DNA of 64,000 bases from Actinomycetes bacterium (GCA_023394615.1 JAEXAI010000002.1:170767-234766), one strand, 5' to 3'. Numbered from the stretch's first letter, positions 25,574-34,316 are shown. Translations and numbers: made by a program. Notes: generated by a model from the sequence alone, not told the origin.

Positions 25574-26266
25574 ATGGATATCCCTTTAGTAATAGATTCG
25601 CTTAAACGCTCTTTCATTTTCGAAGGCTTTTCAGATAACGAGTGCGCAATCCTGCTTCAAGCGACGCAACCCGAATGCAGGCAATACGCCAAGGGCGAAG
25701 TGATAATCCACGAAAACGAGAAGGTGGCGAAATTCGGCCTTCTCTTATCGGGCGCGGTCTATGGCAGCAAGGTCGGCATCGACGGAAAAGAGACCATCGG
25801 GATTTTGTGCCGCAAGGATCATTTCTTCGCCATCGAATTCGCCGCATCATCGCGAAATCGCAGTTTCTGCTGCTACAAGTGCATTGAAGATGCGCAAGTG
25901 TGTTTCTTCGATTGCAGGAAGCTGATGGATGCCGACTTCGATGCGGCACTGAAGAAACGAATCGTTTCCAATCTTGTGGACCTGCTTGCCATCAGGAATA
26001 GGAAGAGCTTCGAGCGCATGGAAATACTCGAGCAAAATTCCATTCGCGCGCGGATTCTTCTGTATCTGCAGATGATGGCCGAAAGACGCAAGAAGAGCCA
26101 GTTTTCCATTTGCCTGAACCGTGAGGAAATGGCGGCTTTCCTGGGTGTGAACAGGAGCGCGCTTTCAGCTGAGCTCAGCAAGATGAAGGCCGAAGGGCTC
26201 ATCGATTACGATAAAAACGTTTTCCGTCTTTCGTCTGGATCGGCATCCGCTGCGCGCAGGAGCTGA
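25574..26266 (+). CDS. Crp/Fnr-family transcriptional regulator, Cys-rich
   Basis: The 230-residue protein has an N-terminal cyclic-nucleotide-type barrel (about residues 10-120), a long dimer helix and a C-terminal winged helix-turn-helix ('LNREEMAAFLGVNRSALSAE', then 'LSKMKAEGLIDYD'). The barrel is unusually rich in Cys: C24, C35, C79, C99, C100, C103, C110 and C114. This hints at redox, Fe-S or metal sensing rather than cAMP binding. It lies directly upstream of the second metal cluster, whose promoter has a matching palindrome centred about -41.5, so it is the probable activator of that cluster. ATG 25574 follows GAAGGGG. Confidence 0.88.
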   Translation: MDIPLVIDSLKRSFIFEGFSDNECAILLQATQPECRQYAKGEVIIHENEKVAKFGLLLSGAVYGSKVGIDGKETIGILCRKDHFFAIEFAASSRNRSFCCYKCIEDAQVCFFDCRKLMDADFDAALKKRIVSNLVDLLAIRNRKSFERMEILEQNSIRARILLYLQMMAERRKKSQFSICLNREEMAAFLGVNRSALSAELSKMKAEGLIDYDKNVFRLSSGSASAARRS

Positions 26267-26380
26267 TGCCTCGGCTTTCGCGCTGCGGTTGCCGTAAGCT
26301 GCTATGCCGATTGTCTGAAGACTGCTGGGCAACCATGTACCGGTTGGAATGTTTCTGCTCGGTAAACAATGATTTCCGAC

Positions 26381-26422
26381 GTTGTTTCAACAACATACAA
26401 TCTATTCTTAAATAAGTATAAT
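26381..26422 (+). promoter_or_regulatory. Promoter of the second metal cluster with a Crp/Fnr-type site
   Basis: A perfect palindrome GTTGTTTCAACAAC (26381-26394) lies before TATAAT (26417-26422). There is no good -35 hexamer. If transcription starts near 26429, the palindrome is centred near -41.5, the class II activator position for Crp/Fnr proteins. The regulator gene is next door. Confidence 0.6.
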
Positions 26423-26553
26423 CTGCCTATTTCAGGAATCTTGGGCGCTGTTCGCGTTTCGGAAAACGCGTATGAACTCGGCGCATAAAGAAGAGGGTAG
26501 AGTCAGTGAATCCAGCAGAAGCTGTGAAAGCAAGAGAAAAGGGCGGTCGAATC

Positions 26554-27501
26554 ATGCGATCCGCTCTGTCGCTGGTGTTGTTTTGCCTGATTGTTGTTAG
26601 CTTGCAGTTCCTTTCTCCCACCAGCGCTTTTGCCGATGGAGAAGAGATAGGGCAAGGCGATTGCCAGATCGTATCGGGGTCAGGCTCGCAAAGCGACCCT
26701 TTTGTCTATCGTATTGCGAACGGCTCGAAGTCATCGTGGAAGCATTTAGCCGAAGTCAATGACGCAGGGACCACCGAGCGTTACGAGTGCCTTTCTGCTT
26801 CGGGTGCCGTCGATTATGCATGGCTCTACGATGCCGGAGACATCGAAAATCCAGCGGGTCCTTTCTGGTTACAAGTATCGCGCTACACCGGAGCGGTGGG
26901 AACCGATGCTCTCCCCGGCGGTTTATCGGCCGTGTATTTCTCGACGGCCAACAAGACCGACTTCGGTGGGAAATGCCATGTCGTCTTGAATGTTTCGTCT
27001 TCTTGGGCCGACGGACAACACGTGGCCTTGTTCTACTACGGCGGCATCTCCGATGCGGTCGTGCATGGGGCGGGAAATCCTGTCGACCCACAAGAGTACT
27101 TGTTGGTTGAAGATGTATGCGCAGTTCAGAATGACCTTGTTGTGAAAGATGGTTGCGTCGAGGTCGCATTGACATTCGGCGGGAACTATTTCCTCGTTCC
27201 TTCCGACACAGCCGATGCGGTCATTTGCACCGCCGAAAAGCCCGATGTGGCAACTCGAGGGCTCTATGAATCTAGCGCAAGTGATGTAGGCGATGGGGAA
27301 AGCACCTCAACAGCAGTCGCTTCGAATTCCGAGACATCGGCGGGTGCGCAGGCAAGCGGGTTTTCCGCATCGATGCCTGTGCTTGTCTCGATTGCGCTTG
27401 CAGTGGCTGTTGCCTTTGCGATCACTCTAGTCGTGCGTCGTCGCAAAAGGCGCGCGTGCAAATCAGACGCTTCTTATGAAGAGGGGAAAACGAACGATTG
27501 A
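26554..27501 (+). CDS. Secreted, C-terminally anchored protein of unknown function heading the second metal cluster
   Basis: The protein has a signal peptide ending 'TSAFA', an extracytoplasmic domain of about 200 residues, a Ser/Thr-rich linker, and a C-terminal membrane span followed by RRRKRRACK. The domain begins with an Ig/cell-surface-like 'GSGSQSDPFVYRIANG' and contains two widely spaced Cys pairs. I do not recognise it. It is the first gene of the importer operon, overlapping the permease start by one base, so it may be a cell-surface receptor or scaffold for the metal source. ATG 26554 gives 315 residues; GTG 26506, with a GAAGAGGG site, gives 331 and is a real alternative. Confidence 0.75.
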   Translation: MRSALSLVLFCLIVVSLQFLSPTSAFADGEEIGQGDCQIVSGSGSQSDPFVYRIANGSKSSWKHLAEVNDAGTTERYECLSASGAVDYAWLYDAGDIENPAGPFWLQVSRYTGAVGTDALPGGLSAVYFSTANKTDFGGKCHVVLNVSSSWADGQHVALFYYGGISDAVVHGAGNPVDPQEYLLVEDVCAVQNDLVVKDGCVEVALTFGGNYFLVPSDTADAVICTAEKPDVATRGLYESSASDVGDGESTSTAVASNSETSAGAQASGFSASMPVLVSIALAVAVAFAITLVVRRRKRRACKSDASYEEGKTND

Positions 27502-28625
27502 TGAAGCGCGACAACATGCAAAATGTCGCGGCAGACGGCGGCGCGGGTCAAACCCCTTCTCGCATCGGCCCTGCTTTCAGCTGCAGTGTTGATGCCAGCT
27601 TGAACTCAGAGCGCAGGCGATGCCGCTTGATTCTCGTCGTGCTGGCGGCGGCGCTTGTGGTGTTCGCCTTGGTATCCTACACGCTCGGCCGTTATACTGT
27701 GCGCATTGATGAGCTGCTCAGTTTCATCTGGACCAGCGTAAGCGGAGCCCCAATGCAGGTGTCCAACGAGGTGGCTTCGGTTGTCGTGAACGTGCGCTTC
27801 CCGCGCATCACTGCCGCCATCCTTATAGGCGCGGCGTTGGCCCTTGCCGGGGCGGGTTATCAAGGGGTCTTCAAAAACCCCATGGTGTCACCCGACATTC
27901 TGGGCGCATCGGCAGGTGCCGGCTTCGGTGCTTCGATTGCCATATTGCTCGGGCTTTCTGGTTTTGCAATTCAAATCACTTCGTTTCTGTTCGGGCTTGG
28001 CGCTGTCGCGATCACCTATCTGATCGGTCGAGCGGTGGGACAGCGCGATTCGACCACGCTGGTGCTGGTTCTTGCCGGCATGGTGGTAGGCGCTATGCTC
28101 TCGGCTTTCATTTCCATCGTGAAGTATCTGGCAGACCCGTTCGGCCAATTGCCGGAAATCACCTTTTGGCTGATGGGAGGGCTTTCAACACTTGATTCCG
28201 ATGACGTGAACATCATGCTTGCCCCCCTTGCTATCGGCTTTGCAATCCTTTTGGCCTTGCGTTGGCGCATCAATGTGCTGTCCTTCGGTGATGAGGAAGC
28301 GGAAACGCTCGGCGTGAACAGCACGCGATTGCGCGCTGCCATTATCGTGGCGGCGACGCTGATAACATCATCGTCGGTGGCCGTTGCCGGTCAGATCGGA
28401 TGGGTCGGTCTGGTGATCCCGCATTTCGCGCGTATGATTGTCGGATCGAACTATCGCTATCTGATGCCGGCGTCGCTGCTGTGCGGGGCGATATACCTGC
28501 TGATCATAGACAACATCGCCCGCAATCTGCTGATGATAGAGATACCGCTTGGTGTCCTTACTGCCATCATCGGTGCCCCTGTGTTCGTGTTCCTGCTGAT
28601 AAAGGGCAAAAGGGGCTGGTCATGA
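27501..28625 (+). CDS. FecCD-type ABC transporter permease (second system)
   Basis: The 374-residue permease has a 40-residue hydrophilic N-terminus and about ten spans, with 'RFPRITAAILIGAALALAG', 'NPMVSPDILGASAGA' and 'GWVGLVIPHFARMIVG'. It is clearly paralogous to the permease at 17623. It overlaps the upstream gene by one base (TGATG) and the ATPase by four (ATGA). It forms the channel for the importer whose binding protein is encoded at 29554. Confidence 0.92.
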   Translation: MKRDNMQNVAADGGAGQTPSRIGPAFSCSVDASLNSERRRCRLILVVLAAALVVFALVSYTLGRYTVRIDELLSFIWTSVSGAPMQVSNEVASVVVNVRFPRITAAILIGAALALAGAGYQGVFKNPMVSPDILGASAGAGFGASIAILLGLSGFAIQITSFLFGLGAVAITYLIGRAVGQRDSTTLVLVLAGMVVGAMLSAFISIVKYLADPFGQLPEITFWLMGGLSTLDSDDVNIMLAPLAIGFAILLALRWRINVLSFGDEEAETLGVNSTRLRAAIIVAATLITSSSVAVAGQIGWVGLVIPHFARMIVGSNYRYLMPASLLCGAIYLLIIDNIARNLLMIEIPLGVLTAIIGAPVFVFLLIKGKRGWS

Positions 28626-29557
28626 TGCAGTCCGCTCGCGAAGCTTCAGACCGCGAAACTTCAGACGGCGAAGCTTCTGACCGCAGAACTTCGGACCCCG
28701 AAACCTCGGCTCTGATGTCGGTCCGCAGCATAAGCTGTGGGTACGAGATGGAACACCCCGTCATAGATTCCATCACCTTTGATGTGGCGCAGGGCGAAGT
28801 CGTGTGCGTGCTCGGTCCAAACGGCGTTGGCAAAACGACCCTGTTCAAGTCGATCCTAGGTCAGCTGCCGCTCTTTTCCGGGAGCGTTTATTTGGACGGA
28901 CAGGATATCAAAAAGGTCTCCCAAAAGCACCTTGCGCAAACGATCGCCTATGTGCCCCAAGCCCATGTGCCCCCGTTTCCCTTTTTGGTGGGCGATGTGG
29001 TGGCGATGGGACGCACCGCCCATCTTTCGCTTTTCGCTATGCCATCGACAAACGATGATTTCCTTGCGCACGAGGCGTTGGAAAAACTGGGGATAGCCGA
29101 TTTGTACGCGCGGCCCTATACCGAGATTTCCGGCGGTGAGCGTCAGCTGGTGCTGATAGCGCGCGCTTTGGCACAGCAGACGAAGATGCTCGTCATGGAT
29201 GAGCCTACCGCGAATCTGGATTTCGGCAATCAGGTTCGCGTGCTGGAGCGCATCTGCGATTTGGCCGCTGACGGGCTGGCTATCCTTATGACCACGCACT
29301 TTCCTGATCATGCATTGCAATGCTCCAGCAAGTGCATCGTTTTGGAATCGCCGGAAAGCTATACGATTGGGCGAGCGGAAAAGGTCATCACGTCTGAGTC
29401 GCTGCGCCGCATATACGGCATCGAGGCCGAGGTGAAAAGCTTTCAGACTCTTCACGGTATCGAGCGGGCCTGCCTGCCATGCGTGAGGAAAGGTGCTGGG
29501 GAAACTCGAGATTTTCAGGATTCCCAAAACTCGCAGGAAACCCAGGAGACGCTATGA
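28622..29557 (+). CDS. FecE-type ABC transporter ATP-binding protein (second system)
   Basis: The 311-residue ATPase has Walker A GPNGVGKT, Q-loop 'YVPQAHVPPFPF', signature ISGGERQL and Walker B 'MLVMDEP'. The first 25 residues are a disordered tail of five-residue repeats (EASDR, ETSDG, EASDR, RTSDP, ETS), encoded by an imperfect 15-bp tandem repeat. Both ends overlap neighbouring genes by four bases, so it is translationally coupled to the permease and the binding protein. Confidence 0.92.
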   Translation: MMQSAREASDRETSDGEASDRRTSDPETSALMSVRSISCGYEMEHPVIDSITFDVAQGEVVCVLGPNGVGKTTLFKSILGQLPLFSGSVYLDGQDIKKVSQKHLAQTIAYVPQAHVPPFPFLVGDVVAMGRTAHLSLFAMPSTNDDFLAHEALEKLGIADLYARPYTEISGGERQLVLIARALAQQTKMLVMDEPTANLDFGNQVRVLERICDLAADGLAILMTTHFPDHALQCSSKCIVLESPESYTIGRAEKVITSESLRRIYGIEAEVKSFQTLHGIERACLPCVRKGAGETRDFQDSQNSQETQETL

Positions 29558-30744
29558 TGCTTCACGTTCCGATTGGGAAAAATCCGCCTCCAGCCTTCAA
29601 CGTCGCCATTGGGAAAAACGCGCTTATGACGCGTCGAGCGTTTCTGGGCGTCGCTGCCGCATCGGTTGGCGTGCTTGCTGCATCGTTTACCACCGGATGC
29701 ACGGACTTCGATGCCTCGGGTTCCGGCAACGACGCACGTACGATTACCGATATGGCCGGACGAGAAGTAAGCGTGCCGCAGCATATCGAGTCAGTGTATT
29801 CGACGGGTCAGCCCGGCGTGGTGTCCCTCTATATACTGGCACCCGACAAGCTGTTGGGGTGGTGCATGAAACCCAGCAGCGTCGAGGCGGAATACCTCGA
29901 GCAGCAGTATCTGGATCTGCCTGTATTGGGGCTTATGCAGGGCCAAAACAACACGGCGAACCGCGAAGAGATCATATCGCGCGCACCGGATGCCATCTTG
30001 CTTATGACATCGTTACAGGAAGATGCCGACCGGGAAAGCGCCGTTGGAGATGCCGATGCCATCGCTCGAAAAATGGGCATCCCGACTGTCGTGGCCGACT
30101 ACAGCTTGAAGGCCACAGGCGAGGCGTTCCGTTTTCTGGGGGACTTGCTCGATTGCGAGCAGCGCGCAGAAGACCTGGCGAGCTACTGCGACCGCGTCTA
30201 TGCAAATGCGCTTGTGAACAGCGCCTCCATTGCAGATGCCGACCGTGTTCGCGTGTATTACGCACAAGGTCAAAGCGGCCTTCAAACGGCTCCTCAAGGC
30301 TCAGAGCACTCTGAAGTGCTGGATCTTGTGGGCGCGGACAACGTGGTGAAGCTGGAGGCCGGAAGCGGGGGTCGGGTGAACGTGGACATGGAGCAAGTGC
30401 TTATCTGGAACCCGAAGGTCATCGTCACGTCCTACGCCATGTCGCATTCCGCTGACGGTCAAGCCGTGTTCACGCTGATCGAAGAAGGCAACAAAAGCTG
30501 GTCGGAAGTTTCAGCCGTGCGATCAGGTTCGGTCTACAATACGCCGGCATATCCGTTCAATTGGCAGGATATGCCGCCTTCGGCCAATCGTATCATCGGC
30601 ATCAGCTGGTTGGGAAACCTGCTGTATCCCGAACTGTTCGACATCGACATCCGCAAAGAGACACAAAGCTTCTACCAGCTGTTTTATCGGGTGGAACTGA
30701 GCGACGTCCAGCTGGAAGTGTTGCTTGTGGGGGCGATTAGATGA
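29554..30744 (+). CDS. TAT-exported FecB-type solute-binding lipoprotein (second system)
   Basis: The protein has a twin-arginine motif (TRRAFLG, residues 26-32) and a lipobox 'TTGC' ending at Cys49, then the 'RTITDMAGREVSVP' opening of helical-backbone binding proteins. TAT export would be unusual for this class and could mean it folds or loads a cofactor in the cytosol. It overlaps the ATPase gene by four bases if it starts at ATG 29554 (396 residues). A start at ATG 29626, just before the twin arginines, is also reasonable. It is paralogous to the lipoprotein at 15489. Confidence 0.87.
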   Translation: MMLHVPIGKNPPPAFNVAIGKNALMTRRAFLGVAAASVGVLAASFTTGCTDFDASGSGNDARTITDMAGREVSVPQHIESVYSTGQPGVVSLYILAPDKLLGWCMKPSSVEAEYLEQQYLDLPVLGLMQGQNNTANREEIISRAPDAILLMTSLQEDADRESAVGDADAIARKMGIPTVVADYSLKATGEAFRFLGDLLDCEQRAEDLASYCDRVYANALVNSASIADADRVRVYYAQGQSGLQTAPQGSEHSEVLDLVGADNVVKLEAGSGGRVNVDMEQVLIWNPKVIVTSYAMSHSADGQAVFTLIEEGNKSWSEVSAVRSGSVYNTPAYPFNWQDMPPSANRIIGISWLGNLLYPELFDIDIRKETQSFYQLFYRVELSDVQLEVLLVGAIR

Positions 30745-30793
30745 TGATGATTGCAGTTGTGCATCTCGTGATGTCTGCGAGAAAGGAATCGTT

Positions 30794-31924
30794 ATGGTGC
30801 ATGATTTGAATTACGACTTGCTGGGGTTGATGCCCTGTCCGGTCAAGGTTCCGCTCGAGCAGAAGATATCCGAATACGCACAACGTGTGCAGCGCGAAAG
30901 TGGCGTGCGACTGCGTTATCAAGTGTATTCGAACGCCGTGATGCAGGAAGACGTTTTCGCGCAAATCGACAAGGTCGAATCGGAAAGCGACCTGCCCGGC
31001 ATCATGATTGCTCCCGGATTCGGCACGTTCTTCCGCCCCGGATTCACTCGGAAATTCCGTGATACGGGCACCTTCGAAAGCGTGTTTTCCGGTCCGCCAT
31101 CCGCTATATTCACTGGCGCGGGCATATTGGATGCAACGGGCAATTACGACATTATCGCCTTCAATCCGCTGGTGTTCTTGGTGAACAAGACCGCTTGCCC
31201 CGGTTTGCCGACGCCTCATAGCTGGCCCGACCTTTGCGATGCGATCTACGAAGACAAAGTGGCCGTGCGTGGCCACAACGATACCGATATCTGCGAGGCC
31301 GTGCTTTTCACGCTGTACAAAGCGGGCGGAGAAGAGGCTCTGCGCGATTTGGGCCGTTCATGCTGCATGCGCTTGCATCCTTCCCAGATGGTGAAGATGG
31401 CGAAGTACCACGCCCCCGAGGCCCCTGCTGTTTCAGTGCTGCCGTATTCTTTCGCTCATCTTGTGCAGGACGATCATGATTTGGAAATCATCTGGCCGGA
31501 TGACGGTGCCATCGTGAACCCGGTCGTCATGGTCACGAAGAAAAACGCGTCCGATGCAGTGCGGAGTCTCGCACGCTTCTTCGTTGAGCCGGAAGGGGCC
31601 CAGGTTTTCGAATCGACCGGCTTTTGCAGCGTCAACCCGCAGATGCAGGGTATTCTTCCCGATACGGCTCGTTTCAACTGGATCGGTTGGAATTTCCTCT
31701 CCTCGTATGATATTCGCGCCTTCAGCGATGAATTGAACGATATCGTCGCCCAGGTGTTCCATGCGCGCAAGGGTTTGCCGCCACGCTCTGAAATGGTGGC
31801 TCAGCGAAACGCGATGTTGGCGGCCAGGCGAGACAAGCAGCATTTTGCAGGCGGCTGCGATGACGGTGATGGCGGGGTCGGCGATCCATGCGGTGAAAAT
31901 GCGCGGCAGTGGGGCTTGAAGTGA
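30794..31924 (+). CDS. Solute-binding-protein-like protein without signal peptide
   Basis: The 376-residue protein has the layout of a periplasmic-binding-type protein (two alpha/beta lobes; 'DLPGIMIAPGFGTFF', 'NPLVFLVNK', 'PHSWPDLCDAIYEDKVAVRG' and 'SFAHLVQ'). It begins MVHDLNYDLLGLMPCPVKVP with no signal sequence or lipobox, so it should stay in the cytosol. It overlaps the GTPase gene downstream by four bases. A cytosolic binding-fold protein next to a GTPase and an ATPase suggests a carrier or sensor for a metal or metal-ligand complex after import. The C-terminus is Gly/Cys-rich. ATG 30794 has an AAAGGA site. Confidence 0.75.
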   Translation: MVHDLNYDLLGLMPCPVKVPLEQKISEYAQRVQRESGVRLRYQVYSNAVMQEDVFAQIDKVESESDLPGIMIAPGFGTFFRPGFTRKFRDTGTFESVFSGPPSAIFTGAGILDATGNYDIIAFNPLVFLVNKTACPGLPTPHSWPDLCDAIYEDKVAVRGHNDTDICEAVLFTLYKAGGEEALRDLGRSCCMRLHPSQMVKMAKYHAPEAPAVSVLPYSFAHLVQDDHDLEIIWPDDGAIVNPVVMVTKKNASDAVRSLARFFVEPEGAQVFESTGFCSVNPQMQGILPDTARFNWIGWNFLSSYDIRAFSDELNDIVAQVFHARKGLPPRSEMVAQRNAMLAARRDKQHFAGGCDDGDGGVGDPCGENARQWGLK

Positions 31925-32607
31925 AGCTGGTGACGATAGCCGGTCCTCCTTCCACGGGCAAGACGGCCATCATCCTGCATGCCATCAGGGCGCTTCGAGC
32001 GGAAGACGTGCACGTGGGCGTGGTGAAGTTCGACTGCCTGACCACTGACGATGCGGCCCGATACGAAGAGGCTGATGTGCCAGTGAAAGTCGGCATTTCG
32101 GGAAGTCTGTGCCCGGATCATTTTTTCATCAGCAATATCGAGGATTGCGTCCAATGGGCCAAGCGCTTGCGCCTCGATCTGCTTATCACTGAAAGCGCCG
32201 GGCTATGCAACCGTTGCTCGCCGCATATCAAGGGGGTGAAAGCGGTTTGCGTCATCGACAATCTTATGGGTCTGTCGACCCCGAAGAAGATCGGCCCGAT
32301 GCTGAAGCTCGCTGACATCGCGGTCATCACTAAAGGGGACATCGTCAGCCAAGCGGAACGCGAGGTGTTCGCCTTCCGCATACGGCAGACGAACTCCAAA
32401 TGCTTGATTCTGAACGTGAACGGAATCACCGGCCAGGGCTGCTTCGAGTTGTCGCACTTGCTGTTGGACGGCATGGAATTGGAAACGCTTTTGGACGAGC
32501 GGCTGCGTTTTACCATGCCGGCGGCGCTTTGCTCGTACTGCTTGGGCGAGCGCAGGATCGGCTATGACTACCAGATGGGCAACGTCAGGAAGATGGACCT
32601 GCAATGA
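31921..32607 (+). CDS. HypB/UreG-like GTPase with Cys pairs, putative metallochaperone
   Basis: The 228-residue SIMIBI-type NTPase has Walker A GPPSTGKT (8-15), 'LLITESAGLC' (switch/Walker B region, 87-96) and 'ITKGD' (136-140) in place of NKxD. Cys pairs C96-x2-C99 and C204-x2-C207 could bind a metal, as in the nickel GTPases HypB and UreG. It starts at a GTG that overlaps the upstream stop and overlaps the next gene by four bases. I infer that it inserts or hands over a metal using GTP; the client is not in this window. Confidence 0.82.
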   Translation: MKLVTIAGPPSTGKTAIILHAIRALRAEDVHVGVVKFDCLTTDDAARYEEADVPVKVGISGSLCPDHFFISNIEDCVQWAKRLRLDLLITESAGLCNRCSPHIKGVKAVCVIDNLMGLSTPKKIGPMLKLADIAVITKGDIVSQAEREVFAFRIRQTNSKCLILNVNGITGQGCFELSHLLLDGMELETLLDERLRFTMPAALCSYCLGERRIGYDYQMGNVRKMDLQ

Positions 32608-33626
32608 GGAATATGACGATACGAACCGATGAATACCTTCACACGCCCCTTTGCGAGCTGGCGAAACGCTATAACTATATAGGCGACTTCTTCGAAAGCA
32701 GGGCATTTCCCGTACAAGTTGCCCGAGATAAGGAAACGCGAAACGCTTTAGAGTTGTTCGCCTCTCTTGACCCTGTCGCGCTTGAGGAGCGGGCTTTGTC
32801 TGTGGAGACGCTGCCTGAGGATTTCGTGCTGTTCATGGCGGACATGGAAAGCCGCTCGGTTGAGAAGGCGTTCGATTTGAAAGAGCTGACGATTGTCGGT
32901 GGGTACGATAAGGATGCTCATCCCGAAGGAGTCGAGATCGTGCTGCATCCGGCCGATGTGCTCTCCATCGTCGGGCCGACGGGTTCGGGCAAGAGCCGCT
33001 TGCTGGCAGACATCGAGTGGCTGGCCCAAGGCGACACTCCCACGAAAAGAAGGATTCTGGTGAACGGGCGCGTTCCGCCGTCACAGTGGAGGTTTTCCCT
33101 TGAGCAGAAGCTTGTCGCCCAGCTGTCGCAGAACATGAATTTCGTGATGGACGTGAGCGCAGCGGAATTCGTGCGCATGCATGCCGAAAGCCGCATGGTG
33201 CGAGACGTCGATGGAAAGGTGAGGGCGATTCTGGAGGAAGCCAACGCGCTGGCTGGGGAGGCGCTCTTTCCCGACACGCCCGTGACGTCGCTTTCGGGCG
33301 GTCAGTCGCGAGCGTTGATGATTGCGGACACGGCGTTTTTGTCGGCATCCCCAATCGTGCTGATCGATGAGATAGAAAACGCCGGAATCGATAGGCGCAC
33401 AGCGGTGGACCTGCTGATCAAGAGCGAGAAGATCGTTCTTATAGCCACCCATGACCCCGGTTTGGCCTTGCGCGCGGATCGTCGAATCGTCATTCGTAAC
33501 GGCGGAATCGTGAAGCTGCTGAAAACCTCGGATGCCGAGCGGGAGAAATTGGTCGAGATCGAGGCGATTGATCGAGAGCTGAATAGCTATCGCGAGCGTT
33601 TGCGAATGGGCGGCACCATAGCGTGA
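32604..33626 (+). CDS. Stand-alone ABC-type ATPase with an N-terminal helical domain
   Basis: Residues 1-95 form a helical domain ('TPLCELAKRYNYIGDFFESR') resembling small redox/metal-associated N-terminal domains such as DUF1858. An ABC ATPase follows with Walker A GPTGSGKS (124-131), signature LSGGQSRA, Walker B 'IVLIDEIE' and 'IATHD'. No permease accompanies it, so it is probably not a transporter subunit. Together with the binding-fold protein and GTPase it makes a tightly overlapped three-gene unit, possibly for metallocentre assembly. I do not know a characterised homologue. Confidence 0.82.
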   Translation: MRNMTIRTDEYLHTPLCELAKRYNYIGDFFESRAFPVQVARDKETRNALELFASLDPVALEERALSVETLPEDFVLFMADMESRSVEKAFDLKELTIVGGYDKDAHPEGVEIVLHPADVLSIVGPTGSGKSRLLADIEWLAQGDTPTKRRILVNGRVPPSQWRFSLEQKLVAQLSQNMNFVMDVSAAEFVRMHAESRMVRDVDGKVRAILEEANALAGEALFPDTPVTSLSGGQSRALMIADTAFLSASPIVLIDEIENAGIDRRTAVDLLIKSEKIVLIATHDPGLALRADRRIVIRNGGIVKLLKTSDAEREKLVEIEAIDRELNSYRERLRMGGTIA

Positions 33627-33711
33627 ATCGCCGCGCCTTTTCCGCTCAGTGCGGTTCGGCCTGCGGTTTTGAATAAAGGGAAAGACATTTACCGAAATGA
33701 AAGGAACAGCA

Positions 33712-34242
33712 ATGAAAATGGATCGAACCGACACCCTGAAGAGGAAGGCAATCGTTTGGATGGGAGCGCTGTTCTGCGCAGCCCTTCTTGCAATGGGCGG
33801 CCTCGCATTGACGTCTTGCAGCAAGAGCGTTGATACCAGCAGCAGCACAAGCAGTGAATCAAGCGCTACGGAATCTTCGTCGTCCGAGCCATCTGCGCCA
33901 GAGGCTTCTGCGTCGCAAACGAGAGGAACCTACACCATCCAGTACAACCTGGCTAACGGGACCATGAAAGAGGCGGGTGCGAAGACGTCGCTTCCTTCGG
34001 TGAGCACCAATTGCGGATCCGCCGTTGCGGTCTGCGCTTTGTCCGACACTGACTGGGCATCCATTGCCGAGTCGACGGGTTATGAGTTCTTGGGTTGGTC
34101 TTACACGTCCGGCAATTCGGCCACCAAGCCGATTGACTACACGCCTGGTCAAACGGCGGCAGACGGTGTGATGAAAAGCGACGGAACATCTGCCGCTGAT
34201 GGCGATACCGTCGTTTTGTACGGCGTCTGGAAGCAACTCTAA
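33712..34242 (+). CDS. Lipoprotein with an InlB B-repeat-like domain
   Basis: The 176-residue protein has a signal peptide with lipobox 'LTSC' (Cys36), a Ser-rich spacer, and one Listeria-Bacteroides (InlB B-repeat-like) domain: 'YTIQYNLANGTM', 'GYEFLGWSY' and the closing 'TVVLYGVWKQ'. Such domains usually mediate contacts at the cell surface. It ends the second metal cluster, 85 bp after the ATPase gene, and is followed by a hairpin. I chose ATG 33712, which has AAAGGAA, over ATG 33697. Confidence 0.82.
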   Translation: MKMDRTDTLKRKAIVWMGALFCAALLAMGGLALTSCSKSVDTSSSTSSESSATESSSSEPSAPEASASQTRGTYTIQYNLANGTMKEAGAKTSLPSVSTNCGSAVAVCALSDTDWASIAESTGYEFLGWSYTSGNSATKPIDYTPGQTAADGVMKSDGTSAADGDTVVLYGVWKQL

Positions 34243-34274
34243 AATCTGCCAAAGGGTCAAATACCTCTGTTAAA

Positions 34275-34316
34275 CCAGCATTGACATCTCCCATTTCATA
34301 GACATGTCAATGCTGG
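34275..34316 (+). terminator. Perfect 13-bp inverted repeat ending the second metal cluster
   Basis: CCAGCATTGACAT and ATGTCAATGCTGG pair perfectly with a 16-base loop, 33 bp after the last gene. There is no T-run, so it may act as a factor-dependent terminator or an mRNA-stabilising hairpin. Confidence 0.6.

Noticed and set aside
27501..30744. Haem or siderophore importer as a firm call
   Set aside because: FecBCD-type systems carry many ligands, and nothing in the sequence fixes the substrate; a metal-related role is all that the context supports.
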